A stretch of DNA of 64,000 nt from Lyngbya sp. CCAP 1446/10 (GTDB lineage Bacteria > Cyanobacteriota > Cyanobacteriia > Cyanobacteriales > Microcoleaceae). A program made the translations under genes and the position numbers. The DNA lies in assembly GCF_026130175.1 (NCBI RefSeq), contig NZ_JAIGNI010000001.1, forward strand, positions 1-64,000, read 5' to 3'. The stretch's first letter is position 1. Each line of letters starts with the position of its first letter. Shown one piece after another: positions 17,620 through 24,969 of the stretch. Under the pieces are notes generated by a model that saw only the letters and a list, made by a program, of their open reading frames with translations, had not been told where the DNA came from and made no database searches.

Positions 17620-17874
17620 ATGCTACAAGACACCCAAACAATCCGGCACTACCAAAAACTCACCGACGCCCTCGTCGAAATGTGGCATAGAGGTTATCGC
17701 TTCGATGACCTGCGGCTTTACTTAGATGGCTACTTAGCAGCCCTGCGACATTGTAACGGTCTGGAACCCTATCTGATTCACAGATTGGAGGAAGAAGCAG
17801 CACGTTACATTCACGACCCCTCGAATTTTGAAATGCCACAGACACAGACACAAACTGAAGCAGACTACTATTAA
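17620..17874 (+). CDS. DUF6761 family protein
   Basis: An 84-residue acidic, all-helical protein conserved across cyanobacteria: RHYQKLTDALVEMWHRGYRF, then DDLRLYLDGYLAALRHCN and IHRLEEEAARYIHDPSNFE. The body matches DUF6761; function unknown. The QTQTQTEADYY tail is low-complexity. It stands alone between two intergenic gaps. Confidence 0.82.
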   Translation: MLQDTQTIRHYQKLTDALVEMWHRGYRFDDLRLYLDGYLAALRHCNGLEPYLIHRLEEEAARYIHDPSNFEMPQTQTQTEADYY

Positions 17875-18195
17875 TGCCAAATTCGGTTTAATAAACCCGC
17901 TGATTATTGGGTAATTGGCAATTGGTAATTGGTAATTGCCTTTTCTGATACCAACACTTATTACCAGAATGATTGAACGGGTCAGACCATCCGGTTTTGA
18001 TAGCAGAGTCAGGAAGTTGCAAGCTGTAGCTGCAAAATAGATGTTTAGTAGGGCGGGGCTGTGTCCGCCCTACTGTTGTTAAAATTAGAAGTTTGGAAAA
18101 GTTTTGAGTTCCGAACTAAGAATTATTTAAGTCTTTAACTCACAATTTCAAACTCAAAACTCAAAACTTTCTTTCTCCTTTCCCTTGACTGTTAT
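17875..18195. other. Intergenic region with a 10-bp hairpin
   Basis: About 320 bp, with an AATTGGT repeat (17918-17938) and a perfect 10-bp hairpin at 18047-18074 (AGTAGGGCGG / CCGCCCTACT, 8-base loop), between convergent genes. The hairpin may be a REP element or terminator. Confidence 0.6.
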
Positions 18196-18516
18196 TTAAG
18201 AAGCCAAAGCGACTTCTACAACTTCTTGCAATTCGCCCTTTTGATACATCTCGATCAGAATATCCGAGCCGCCAAGAAACTCGCCATTGACATAAACTTG
18301 GGGAATTGTCGGCCAATTGGAATACTCTTTAACACCTTGACGAATTTCCTGGTCTGCCAAAACATCAACAGTTTCGTAAGGCACTCCCAAAGTGTTGAGA
18401 ATTTGCACCACAGTATTAGAGAAACCGCACTGGGGCATTAACTTATTTCCCTTCATAAATACCATGATTTTGTTTTGCTTAACCAAGTCGTCAATTCTTT
18501 CATGTGCTGTAGTCAT
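18196..18516 (-). CDS. grxD: Monothiol glutaredoxin (Grx4/GrxD family)
   Basis: A 106-residue monothiol glutaredoxin with the CGFS active site in [14 protein letters not shown] (Cys about 31) and the glutathione-binding [23 protein letters not shown] glutaredoxins bind a [2Fe-2S] cluster with glutathione and act in iron-sulfur cluster transfer and iron sensing, usually with a BolA partner. The bolA gene is the next gene upstream on the same strand, so the pair fits the known Grx-BolA complex. Confidence 0.95.
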   Translation of the reverse strand: MTTAHERIDDLVKQNKIMVFMKGNKLMPQCGFSNTVVQILNTLGVPYETVDVLADQEIRQGVKEYSNWPTIPQVYVNGEFLGGSDILIEMYQKGELQEVVEVALAS

Positions 18517-18550
18517 GGTAGCTCCTAATATTGTTTGAAAATTTTTAAAC

Positions 18551-18735
18551 GTTGACTGACCCAGAAACCGGGTTTTTCAGGAAAATCTCTCGTTATAGCC
18601 CTAGATTCCGGTTAAAAAAACCTGGTTTCTTGGGTTCCTAAACGTTGACTGAGGCAGAAACCGGGTTTTTTACGAAAATCTCTGGTTATAGTCATAGATT
18701 CCGAGCAAAAACCCGGTTTCTTTGGTTTCTGTGCG
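18551..18735. repeat. Tandem pair of ~93-bp CCGGGTTT/AAACCCGG repeats
   Basis: Two diverged copies (from 18551 and 18644) each contain GAAACCGGGTTTTT near one end and CC(C/T)GGTTTCTT near the other, an inverted arrangement around a variable AAAATCTCTNGTTATAG core. They separate grxD from bolA. Related copies: 24600-24670, 38056-38088, 44400-44475, 49293-49525. Confidence 0.85.
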
Positions 18736-18759
18736 CAAGTGCAGCAGTTGACTGAACAA

Positions 18760-19020
18760 TTAAGCAACTGGACTTTTCGCTGCCCATTCTGCGGGAGTTA
18801 AGGTTTCCAAGGCCAAAGCGTGGATAGCTTCACTAGCCATTGCCTGTTTGAGAGCGCCGTAGACCAGTTGGTGCTGCTGTACTCGGCTTTTCCCTTCAAA
18901 GGCCGCAGAGACTACTCTCACCTGGTAGTGGTCGCCGCCACCGTTCAAATCGTCAATTTTTAGCTTAGCGTCTGGCAATCCAGTCTGAATCATTTCTGCA
19001 ACTTGAGACGGTGTGACCAT
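18760..19020 (-). CDS. BolA family protein
   Basis: An 86-residue BolA protein; the family forms iron-sulfur complexes with CGFS glutaredoxins. Conserved parts are [40 protein letters not shown] and the C-terminal [14 protein letters not shown]. The conserved His in RVQQHQLVY is a ligand candidate. It lies upstream of grxD and 42 bp downstream of an exported-protein gene on the same strand. Confidence 0.94.
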   Translation of the reverse strand: MVTPSQVAEMIQTGLPDAKLKIDDLNGGGDHYQVRVVSAAFEGKSRVQQHQLVYGALKQAMASEAIHALALETLTPAEWAAKSPVA

Positions 19021-19062
19021 TAGTTTCTGTGATAGACGGCTGTAATTTAAATTTTAGTGGAA

Positions 19063-19686
19063 CTACTTGTTAGACGATCGCGGTTGAGTTGCAGCAGGCC
19101 GGGGATAGGGCGCATCCACAAAACCCAATTCTAGTAACTGCTGGTAAGCTTTTTTGCCTAAGTCGCGAGTTGGCTGCTGCGATCGAATAATCTGAATTAG
19201 TAGGGGGACAGCCAGTTCGGGCTTATTTTGTGCCCGGTGTACCAATGCCAGCCGATAGGTAGCTTCGTCGCGCATTTGGGCTGTTTCCACAGCTTTGGTG
19301 CGGTTGCTGTCGGCTAAACGGATGTCAATTCCGGCAAAACTGCTACTCAGTTGTTGATAGAAGTTGGAGAGTTGATTGAAAATTTGGCGAGATTCTTGGA
19401 GCTTTTGAGCAGCGACAGTGTAATTTTGATTGGAAATAGCACCGCTGGCTTCTGTCATCAAACGCTGACCTCCTGGAATGCTCAGCACGCCACTGTCTTG
19501 CGCCGTAGGGCGGAGATTGTTGGGGTCTGTGGGGTCGTCGGCGGGTTCGACTTGCGGTTGGTTATCTGGTCGAGAAGGTTGTTGTGCTTGGGCTTGGAGC
19601 GGTTGAAACAGGGTCAAAACTGCGATCGCCCCGATCGTCATCCGGGCAGTGAAGCGAAGCCAGCAAACAGTTCCAGAGTATACCAT
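19063..19686 (-). CDS. Exported protein, unknown function
   Basis: A 207-residue protein with a signal peptide: basic start, then MTIGAIAVLTLFQPLQAQAQ, probably cleaved after AQA. The mature part has a Pro/Asp-rich spacer, then helical repeats around RLMTEASGAISNQNYTVAAQ and ATYRLALVHRAQNKPELAVP, suggestive of TPR-like packing. I know of similar cyanobacterial exported proteins, without a function. The first gene of a probable three-gene run with bolA and grxD. Confidence 0.7.
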   Translation of the reverse strand: MVYSGTVCWLRFTARMTIGAIAVLTLFQPLQAQAQQPSRPDNQPQVEPADDPTDPNNLRPTAQDSGVLSIPGGQRLMTEASGAISNQNYTVAAQKLQESRQIFNQLSNFYQQLSSSFAGIDIRLADSNRTKAVETAQMRDEATYRLALVHRAQNKPELAVPLLIQIIRSQQPTRDLGKKAYQQLLELGFVDAPYPRPAATQPRSSNK

Positions 19687-19841
19687 GAAATTACTTTGCG
19701 CCTCGGCGCTTTAAAAAGATATTTAGCATGAGCCGATCTTACCATTGGCGATCGCAACCGGCTAAGTGTAAACCAATTTTGTGCAAATGTCAAAGGGTGC
19801 GATCGGGCAAAAGGCTGTTTAGGAAAAATTAGAGTAGAGAC

Positions 19842-19870
19842 TTGACATAAAGTTCTCGTTGCGAGAACAT
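19842..19870 (+). promoter_or_regulatory. HigBA promoter with palindromic operator
   Basis: A consensus -35 TTGACA (19842-19847) is followed, at the right spacing, by a weak -10 (GAACAT, 19865-19870). Overlapping both is a perfect palindrome GTTCTCG-TTG-CGAGAAC (19852-19868), ideally placed for autorepression by the XRE-type antitoxin. Confidence 0.65.
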
Positions 19871-19899
19871 AGAGGTGTCGTTTAAAAAACGGTAACCGA

Positions 19900-20217
19900 A
19901 TGAGACTAATTTCTCGCAAAAATCTTCTGAGTACGATCGAACCCTATGCAGATGCCCAGAGTGCGATCGAATCCTGGTACAAGCTCATCAAAGACAACAA
20001 TTGGGAATCACTAGAAGATCTCCGACAGAAATATTCCAAATCGGTCGATCAAGTCTATGGATATACCATATTTAATATTAAACACAATAGGTATAGATTG
20101 ATTGTACAAGTTAAATACAAAAGCAAAATTATATATTTTAAAAAATTCTTAACTCATGCCGAATATGACAAAATAAACTGGAATGATGAAGATGAAGTTA
20201 AACAGAAAATAGGTTAA
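19900..20217 (+). CDS. higB: HigB-family toxin (ribosome-associated mRNA interferase)
   Basis: A 105-residue HigB-type toxin, which in the family cleaves mRNA on the ribosome. Recognisable segments are MRLISRKNLLSTIEPYADAQ, ESWYKLIKDNNWESLEDLRQ and the C-terminal YRLIVQVKYKSKIIYFKKFL then HAEYDKINW. The toxin gene precedes the antitoxin, the order typical of HigBA. A promoter with an operator palindrome lies just upstream. Confidence 0.9.
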   Translation: MRLISRKNLLSTIEPYADAQSAIESWYKLIKDNNWESLEDLRQKYSKSVDQVYGYTIFNIKHNRYRLIVQVKYKSKIIYFKKFLTHAEYDKINWNDEDEVKQKIG

Positions 20218-20229
20218 TATCCCACTCAA

Positions 20230-20263
20230 TACATCAGGGAAATATTACAGATTCCCTGATGTA
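20230..20263 (+). promoter_or_regulatory. 12-bp perfect hairpin between higB and higA
   Basis: TACATCAGGGAA (20230-20241) pairs perfectly with TTCCCTGATGTA (20252-20263) around a 10-base AT-rich loop. It lies within the unusually long 157-bp gap between toxin and antitoxin. With no T-tract it is not a classic terminator; it could stabilise or process the mRNA to set the ratio of the two products, or be an operator. Confidence 0.6.
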
Positions 20264-20374
20264 CTCAATAGATCCAAAACATTTACTCCAAACGTCAAAA
20301 TCATGATACCGAGAAAGAAACACCCACCTACTACTTGAGAACCATGTCTAAGTAAGCAAGCAAAGGAATGAGAA

Positions 20375-20773
20375 ATGAACATCACAATTGAAAAAACAGC
20401 TTACGGTCAACTGCTGGCGAAATCTCAGCCGAAGCCAATCCTGAACGAAGAAGATAATGATCTTGCCCTCGCAGAAGTCGATTTTCTGATGTCTAAGCAA
20501 GAATTAACACTAGAAGAAGAAACTTTACTGAGTCTCTGGGGGCTGTTGATCGAAGAATACGAATCAAAATATTACCCAATTCCAGAAGCGACTCCCCAAG
20601 ATGTTCTGTTACATCTCATGGAAGTTCGCGAACTCAAACAAGCCGATTTAGTGGGTGTGATTGGTTCCAAAGGAGTAGTATCTGAGGTGGTTAATGGGAA
20701 ACGGGCGATTAGCAAAGCCCAAGCTAAGGCGCTGGGAGAATTCTTTAATGTTAATCCTAGTGTGTTTATTTGA
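20375..20773 (+). CDS. higA: HigA-type XRE antitoxin
   Basis: A 132-residue antitoxin. The N-terminal half is an acidic helical segment that would bind the toxin; the C-terminal XRE-like helix-turn-helix covers HLMEVRELKQADLVGVIG through SEVVNGKRAISKAQAKALGE, ending FFNVNPSVFI. The whole fits cyanobacterial HigA proteins with an extended N-terminus. It probably binds the palindrome upstream of higB. Confidence 0.9.
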   Translation: MNITIEKTAYGQLLAKSQPKPILNEEDNDLALAEVDFLMSKQELTLEEETLLSLWGLLIEEYESKYYPIPEATPQDVLLHLMEVRELKQADLVGVIGSKGVVSEVVNGKRAISKAQAKALGEFFNVNPSVFI

Positions 20774-20907
20774 GAGAAGACAGAGATAAGATAATACGGC
20801 GGTTGAAACCGCGACTACACAAACACTCACCCGCCTCCGCGGGTTGAAGAGATTGGGCGGTTGAAACCGCCCAGTCTTCTCTCCCAAATTAAACAGGAAC
20901 ATTTCTG
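20774..20907. repeat. Dispersed palindromic repeats (GGCGGTTGAAACCGC and CCGCCTCCGCGG)
   Basis: GGCGGTTGAAACCGC (20798-20812), then GACTACACAAAC, the hairpin ACCCGCCTCCGCGGGT, and GGGCGGTTGAAACCGCCC (20855-20872). The combination CTACACAAAC...CCGCCT.CGCGG recurs at 13405, 14258 and 41632. Confidence 0.8.
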
Positions 20908-23235
20908 ATGGTACAATCAAGCAAACCCACCTCCGACACCCTCCAAAACTATCAAGGTATCGGAGTTCCAGAAGCAAGTCTGGCAGTGATTTTGCAGCGC
21001 GGCGGCGATGAATTGTTGCTGTCAAAAGTTCCCAACCGCTTTACAGTTCGCCCCTCATCAATAGCATCAGTCTCAAACAATTGGGCTGTAACAATTCCGG
21101 CAAAATTTAACCGTCGTGTCGGACAAAGCAATCTCGAAGAATATTTGGTTGCGCCAGAAAACCTAGATCCAGCAATGCAAGCAGCCCGCGCCAGCGATGA
21201 TGTAGCTTTTGCTAGCCATGTTTATTGTCCGGCGAATAATCCGAGTACATTCTTTTATTTAACTAACCAAATTACTATTCAATTTGGTGAACAAGTAGAC
21301 GAACAATCGCGAAATGCGATCGCCAACGCAGCAAATTTAACCATAAGTCGGCCAGTCGAAGGAATTCCCAACACCTTCGTCTGCTTCGTCACCAAACAAG
21401 CAACAGAAAACCCGATCAAAATTGCCAACCGCCTGACAAGATATCCAGAAGTTCTGGTGGCGGAGCCCAACATTATACTAGAAACTCAGCAGCATTATAC
21501 ACCGCGCGATCCGCTTTATCCCAAACAGTGGTATCTCAATAACAAAGGTGGCAACGAACTTGTCGGCGGTGCTCAAATTTATGCAGAACCAGCTTGGGAT
21601 ATAACTCGCGGCGTGCGATCGATCGTAATTGCGATCGCCGATGATTCAGTCGATCTGACGCATCCCGATTTTCAAGGCCAAGGCAAAATCGTCTCCCCCA
21701 TTGATTTCAAAGACGGCGACACTTCCCCGATGCCAGTCGCCGAATCGGACAACCACGGTACAAGTTGCGCCGGTGTCGCGGCTGCGGAAGAAAACGGCAA
21801 AGGCATTGTCGGAGTCGCCCCTGGATGCGCCCTGATGCCCATCCGTACCACGGGTTTTCTCGATGACGATTCTGTCGAAAAAATCTTCAATTGGGCAGTG
21901 GAAAAAGGGGCCGCCGTCATCTCTTGCAGTTGGGGCCCAGGGGCAGTTTACTATCCGCTTTCCCTGCGACAAAGTGCCGTCATCACCAAAGCAGCAACCC
22001 AAGGGCGGGGCGGTAGAGGCTGCGTGATTCTGTTTGCTGCGGGCAATGCCAACCGCCCTGTCAACGGTACTGTGGACGAGAAAGGCTGGCCGAATAACAT
22101 TTTGGGCGATCGAACTAAATGGCTAGCAGGATTTGCGGTGCACCCGGATGTGATTGCGGTGTCTGCTTCCACTTCCCTCAACAAAAAAGCAGCCTACAGC
22201 AATTGGGGCAACAGCATCTCGGTTTGCGCCCCCAGCAACAACGCGCCGCCGGGAACTTGGCTGCCAGAAACCGGATTTATTGCGACTGGGCCGGAGGTGT
22301 CGCAGTATTTGCCAGGTTTGGGGGTTTTTACTGCCGATCGAGTCGGTGTTACCGGCTACGATCCGGGGGACTACACGAATACCTTTGGCGGCACTTCCAG
22401 CGCCACTCCAGTAGTCGCTGGAGTGGCAGCTTTGGTGCTTTCCGCCAACCCCCGTTTGACGGCGCGGGAAGTGCGGGGAATTCTCGAACAAACTGCTGAC
22501 AAAATTGTCGATTCCGAGCCCGATCCGCAGTTGGGAAATCGCATGGGAAATTATGATGCTAATAACCGCCGCAGCGATTGGTTTGGTTACGGGAAAGTGA
22601 ATGCTTTGAAAGCTGTGCAAGCTGCGGTGAGAAAGGGCGGCGGCAATCCGAATATCGGCGGTGCGAGGTTTAGCGATATTTCTGGACATTGGGCACAGAA
22701 ATTTATTGAAGCTTTGGCTGCGGCGAATATAATTAGCGGTTTGCCTGACGGTTCTTTTGGGCCTGACAACAGCTTAAATCGCGCTCAATATGCGGCGCTG
22801 TTGGTGAGTGCGTTTAGTCCGATTCCGAAGGTGCCGGCGACAAATTTTATTGATGTTTCTGCTAGTTTTTGGGCGAGAAGTGCGATCGAACGGGCGAATC
22901 GGGCGGGGTTTTTGTCGGGGTTTCCGGGCTTGAAGTTCGGCCCGAATCAGAATTTGACTAAGGCTGAGGCGATCGTATCTTTGGTTAATGGTTTGGAACT
23001 TAAGGGCGGAAATCCTGATGTTGTAAAAGTTTACACCGATCGATCGCAAATTCCTAATTTTGCTTTAAGTGCGATCGCCACTGCAACTGCTTTGAAGATT
23101 GTAGTTAATTATCCGGCGCGCGATCGGCTGTCACCGCAGCGGGACATTACCCGCGCCGAGATTTCGGCTTTGATTTACCAGACGTTGGTGGCAATTAATC
23201 GCGCAAAGGCGATCGATTCTCCTTACATTGTCTAG
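20908..23235 (+). CDS. Kexin-like S8 serine protease with three SLH domains
   Basis: A 775-residue protein. Residues 1-200 form an N-terminal domain of unclear fold. The subtilase domain (about 205-575) has all catalytic elements in the kexin (S8B) style: Asp in IADDSVDLTHPDF, His in DNHGTSCAGVAAA, the ISCSWGP strand, oxyanion Asn in FAAGNAN, and Ser in FGGTSSATPVVAG. Three SLH domains follow (about 588-765), the first opening FSDISGHWAQKFIEALAAAN; these bind cell-wall polymer. It resembles the calcium-dependent PrcA/CalA proteases of Anabaena, but with SLH in place of a P-domain. No signal peptide is evident. Confidence 0.92.
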   Translation: MVQSSKPTSDTLQNYQGIGVPEASLAVILQRGGDELLLSKVPNRFTVRPSSIASVSNNWAVTIPAKFNRRVGQSNLEEYLVAPENLDPAMQAARASDDVAFASHVYCPANNPSTFFYLTNQITIQFGEQVDEQSRNAIANAANLTISRPVEGIPNTFVCFVTKQATENPIKIANRLTRYPEVLVAEPNIILETQQHYTPRDPLYPKQWYLNNKGGNELVGGAQIYAEPAWDITRGVRSIVIAIADDSVDLTHPDFQGQGKIVSPIDFKDGDTSPMPVAESDNHGTSCAGVAAAEENGKGIVGVAPGCALMPIRTTGFLDDDSVEKIFNWAVEKGAAVISCSWGPGAVYYPLSLRQSAVITKAATQGRGGRGCVILFAAGNANRPVNGTVDEKGWPNNILGDRTKWLAGFAVHPDVIAVSASTSLNKKAAYSNWGNSISVCAPSNNAPPGTWLPETGFIATGPEVSQYLPGLGVFTADRVGVTGYDPGDYTNTFGGTSSATPVVAGVAALVLSANPRLTAREVRGILEQTADKIVDSEPDPQLGNRMGNYDANNRRSDWFGYGKVNALKAVQAAVRKGGGNPNIGGARFSDISGHWAQKFIEALAAANIISGLPDGSFGPDNSLNRAQYAALLVSAFSPIPKVPATNFIDVSASFWARSAIERANRAGFLSGFPGLKFGPNQNLTKAEAIVSLVNGLELKGGNPDVVKVYTDRSQIPNFALSAIATATALKIVVNYPARDRLSPQRDITRAEISALIYQTLVAINRAKAIDSPYIV

Positions 23236-23447
23236 CCAATAAATCAACAATAACTATTGTTGGGGCGGGTTCATCAACAATCTATAAGATCAGCCAGAAA
23301 ACCCGTAAACCCGCCCCAACCCGAATCTTGCGATCGATCGACTCAATAAATATCTGGCAAAATTCACTTTTTAATCAGGAAAATATCTGCGTCAATCTGT
23401 GTTTATCTGCCTTGAATCTGCGGTTACTCTATCAATCCAATTTTCGG

Positions 23448-23777
23448 TAGTCCTATTTAGGTAAGGATGGACATAGCTCTTTTCATGTAAGGCTTTCAGA
23501 GCTTGGAGCCAACCTTACAGACCTGAAGTATCCTGGCTTTTTTAATGTATTTGCAGCTACAAAGCCAAGACATGAACGAAATAATCAGCACTTTGAACCC
23601 TGTCCTGAGCAGATACTTGGATCTTTCTACACGGTAGTAAATCAATGAACTCCAGACTGCCAAGGAATTTCAACCATCCTTACCTTTAGGGCACTACCGA
23701 GAATTCTACACGGTAGTAAATCAATGAACTCCAGACTGCCAAGGAATTTCAACCATCCTTACCTTTAGGGCACTACC
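23448..23777. mobile_element. MITE/IS remnant with ~25-bp inverted ends and a duplicated 74-bp right end
   Basis: The left end at 23448 reads GGTAGTCCTATTTAGGTAAG and then GATGG; the inverted right ends at 23698 and 23777 read (on the minus strand) GGTAGTGCCCTAAAGGTAAG then GATGG. The last 74 bp (23625-23698) are repeated perfectly at 23704-23777, a 79-bp period. No intact transposase is encoded; this is a non-autonomous or decayed element lying in a 550-bp gap beyond the protease gene. The preceding 23236-23447 holds a 'GGGGCGGGTT' inverted repeat (23259/23312) and nothing else I can name. Confidence 0.7.
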
Positions 23778-23784
23778 CCAATTT

Positions 23785-24516
23785 TCAACCTCGAAAATCC
23801 CCCAAAGCTTTCAATGCAAACTGTGGCAAAGCCAACATTCTACGCCAGCGCCAAGGTTCTTGATAAAGCCGGTACAACCATTCTAAATGATTGTCGCAAA
23901 ACCAAGCCGGCGCGCGGTCTTTTGTTCCCGCCCAAATATCGAAACTGCCGCCAACTCCCACCCAAATCGACTGAGGACAAAGATGCCGATGTTTGGCAAT
24001 CCAAAATTCTTGGCGTGGCACTCCCAAGCCCACAAAAATCAGTTTGGGCTGTATCTTTTTAAGACTTTCACAAAATTCTTGTTCTTCATCTGCCGAAAGA
24101 TAGCCGTGTTGGGAAGAAATCGACAATCCATTAACTTTTTGCTGCCAAGTCTCAGCAGCCGCCGCCGTCACTCCGGGGGCACCTCCAAAGAAAAATATTG
24201 GTTCCGAATCCGGCAATTTTCCAGCTAGTTGCAGCAGCGATTCTGCTAGTTCAATCCCTGGATAGCGCTGGGCCGGTTTGCCGCGCATTCGCAAGTACAG
24301 CACTACTCCAGAACCGTCGGGTATCACGAGCTCCGCAGAGCGAATTACATCGCCTAAAGCCTGGTTTTGCTCGGCTTGCATTGCCATTTCAGCATTCAGC
24401 GTTACGACGTGACTGCCTAACCCTTGATGCAGCCGCTCTATCAGCCAACCTGCATAATCGTCTAATATGTGAACTGGTAGTCCCAGTACGGAAAATTGCG
24501 GGCGCGATCGATCCAT
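23785..24516 (-). CDS. WecG/TagA/CpsF-family glycosyltransferase
   Basis: A 243-residue GT26 enzyme of the WecG/TagA/CpsF family, which adds N-acetylmannosamine-type sugars onto lipid-linked intermediates for cell-surface polymers. Hallmarks are VVTLNAEMAMQAEQN, the catalytic-loop IPDGSGVVLYLRMRGKPAQR, FFFGGAPGVT, and PKLIFVGLGVPRQEFWI with GVGGSFDIWAG. The ending WLYRLYQEPWRWRRM is the membrane-associating C-terminal region. No other polysaccharide genes flank it. Confidence 0.94.
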   Translation of the reverse strand: MDRSRPQFSVLGLPVHILDDYAGWLIERLHQGLGSHVVTLNAEMAMQAEQNQALGDVIRSAELVIPDGSGVVLYLRMRGKPAQRYPGIELAESLLQLAGKLPDSEPIFFFGGAPGVTAAAAETWQQKVNGLSISSQHGYLSADEEQEFCESLKKIQPKLIFVGLGVPRQEFWIAKHRHLCPQSIWVGVGGSFDIWAGTKDRAPAWFCDNHLEWLYRLYQEPWRWRRMLALPQFALKALGDFRG

Positions 24517-24599
24517 ATTTCTTTCTTTGGGATTTCTGTATACTTAGTTAGTTAAATTAGTTTAGTTTGGCGATCGCCCCTACACAAGTCTGGAACGCC

Positions 24600-24670
24600 A
24601 AAAACCCGATTTTTGCCACCAAAAGTCTGTTAAGTCATCATTCCGTGGCCGATAAACCGGGTTTTGTACG
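24600..24670. repeat. Dispersed CCGGGTTT-type repeat, degenerate copy
   Basis: AAAAACCCGATTTTT and ATAAACCGGGTTTTG lie 50 bp apart in the inverted arrangement of the family found tandemly at 18551-18735. Confidence 0.7.
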
Positions 24671-24721
24671 AGACGCAGTACGTCACTGACTTAGAGTTTT
24701 GGTCGAAATTGTGATCGCCCG

Positions 24722-24859
24722 TTAGCGTTCAATTTTCTTGACAGAGCCGTCAGCGTACCATTCCATCGGTACTAGCTCAATTTTACCATTAATTTTCACT
24801 GTAGAGTAGACAATTTTTACAAAAGGAACGTTGTTGTTATTGTTGTTGCGGCTAGACAT
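24722..24859 (-). CDS. Small conserved cyanobacterial protein (45 aa)
   Basis: A short gene whose true start is probably the ATG at 24857-24859, preceded by AAGGTG. The product begins MSSRNNNNNN then VPFVKIVYSTVKINGKIELV, ending WYADGSVKKIER: a compact beta-type core. I recall near-identical short proteins in many cyanobacteria. The frame upstream of this Met looks non-coding. It is divergent from the GH15 gene. Function unknown. Confidence 0.65.
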   Translation of the reverse strand: MSSRNNNNNNVPFVKIVYSTVKINGKIELVPMEWYADGSVKKIER

Positions 24860-24969
24860 GGCAATCACCTTGTTATGTTTGAAAAACTTGAGAAGTGATA
24901 TAATTTCTGATATATTTAAAAGTCTATTCACCGCAATTCGGCTCGCATCAGGAAAAAAAGGAACACGAA

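Noticed and set aside
23625-23777. Two identical 74-bp repeats as a CRISPR-like array
   Set aside because: Only two copies with a 5-bp spacer, repeat far too long, no cas gene; they match inverted ends of an IS-like element.
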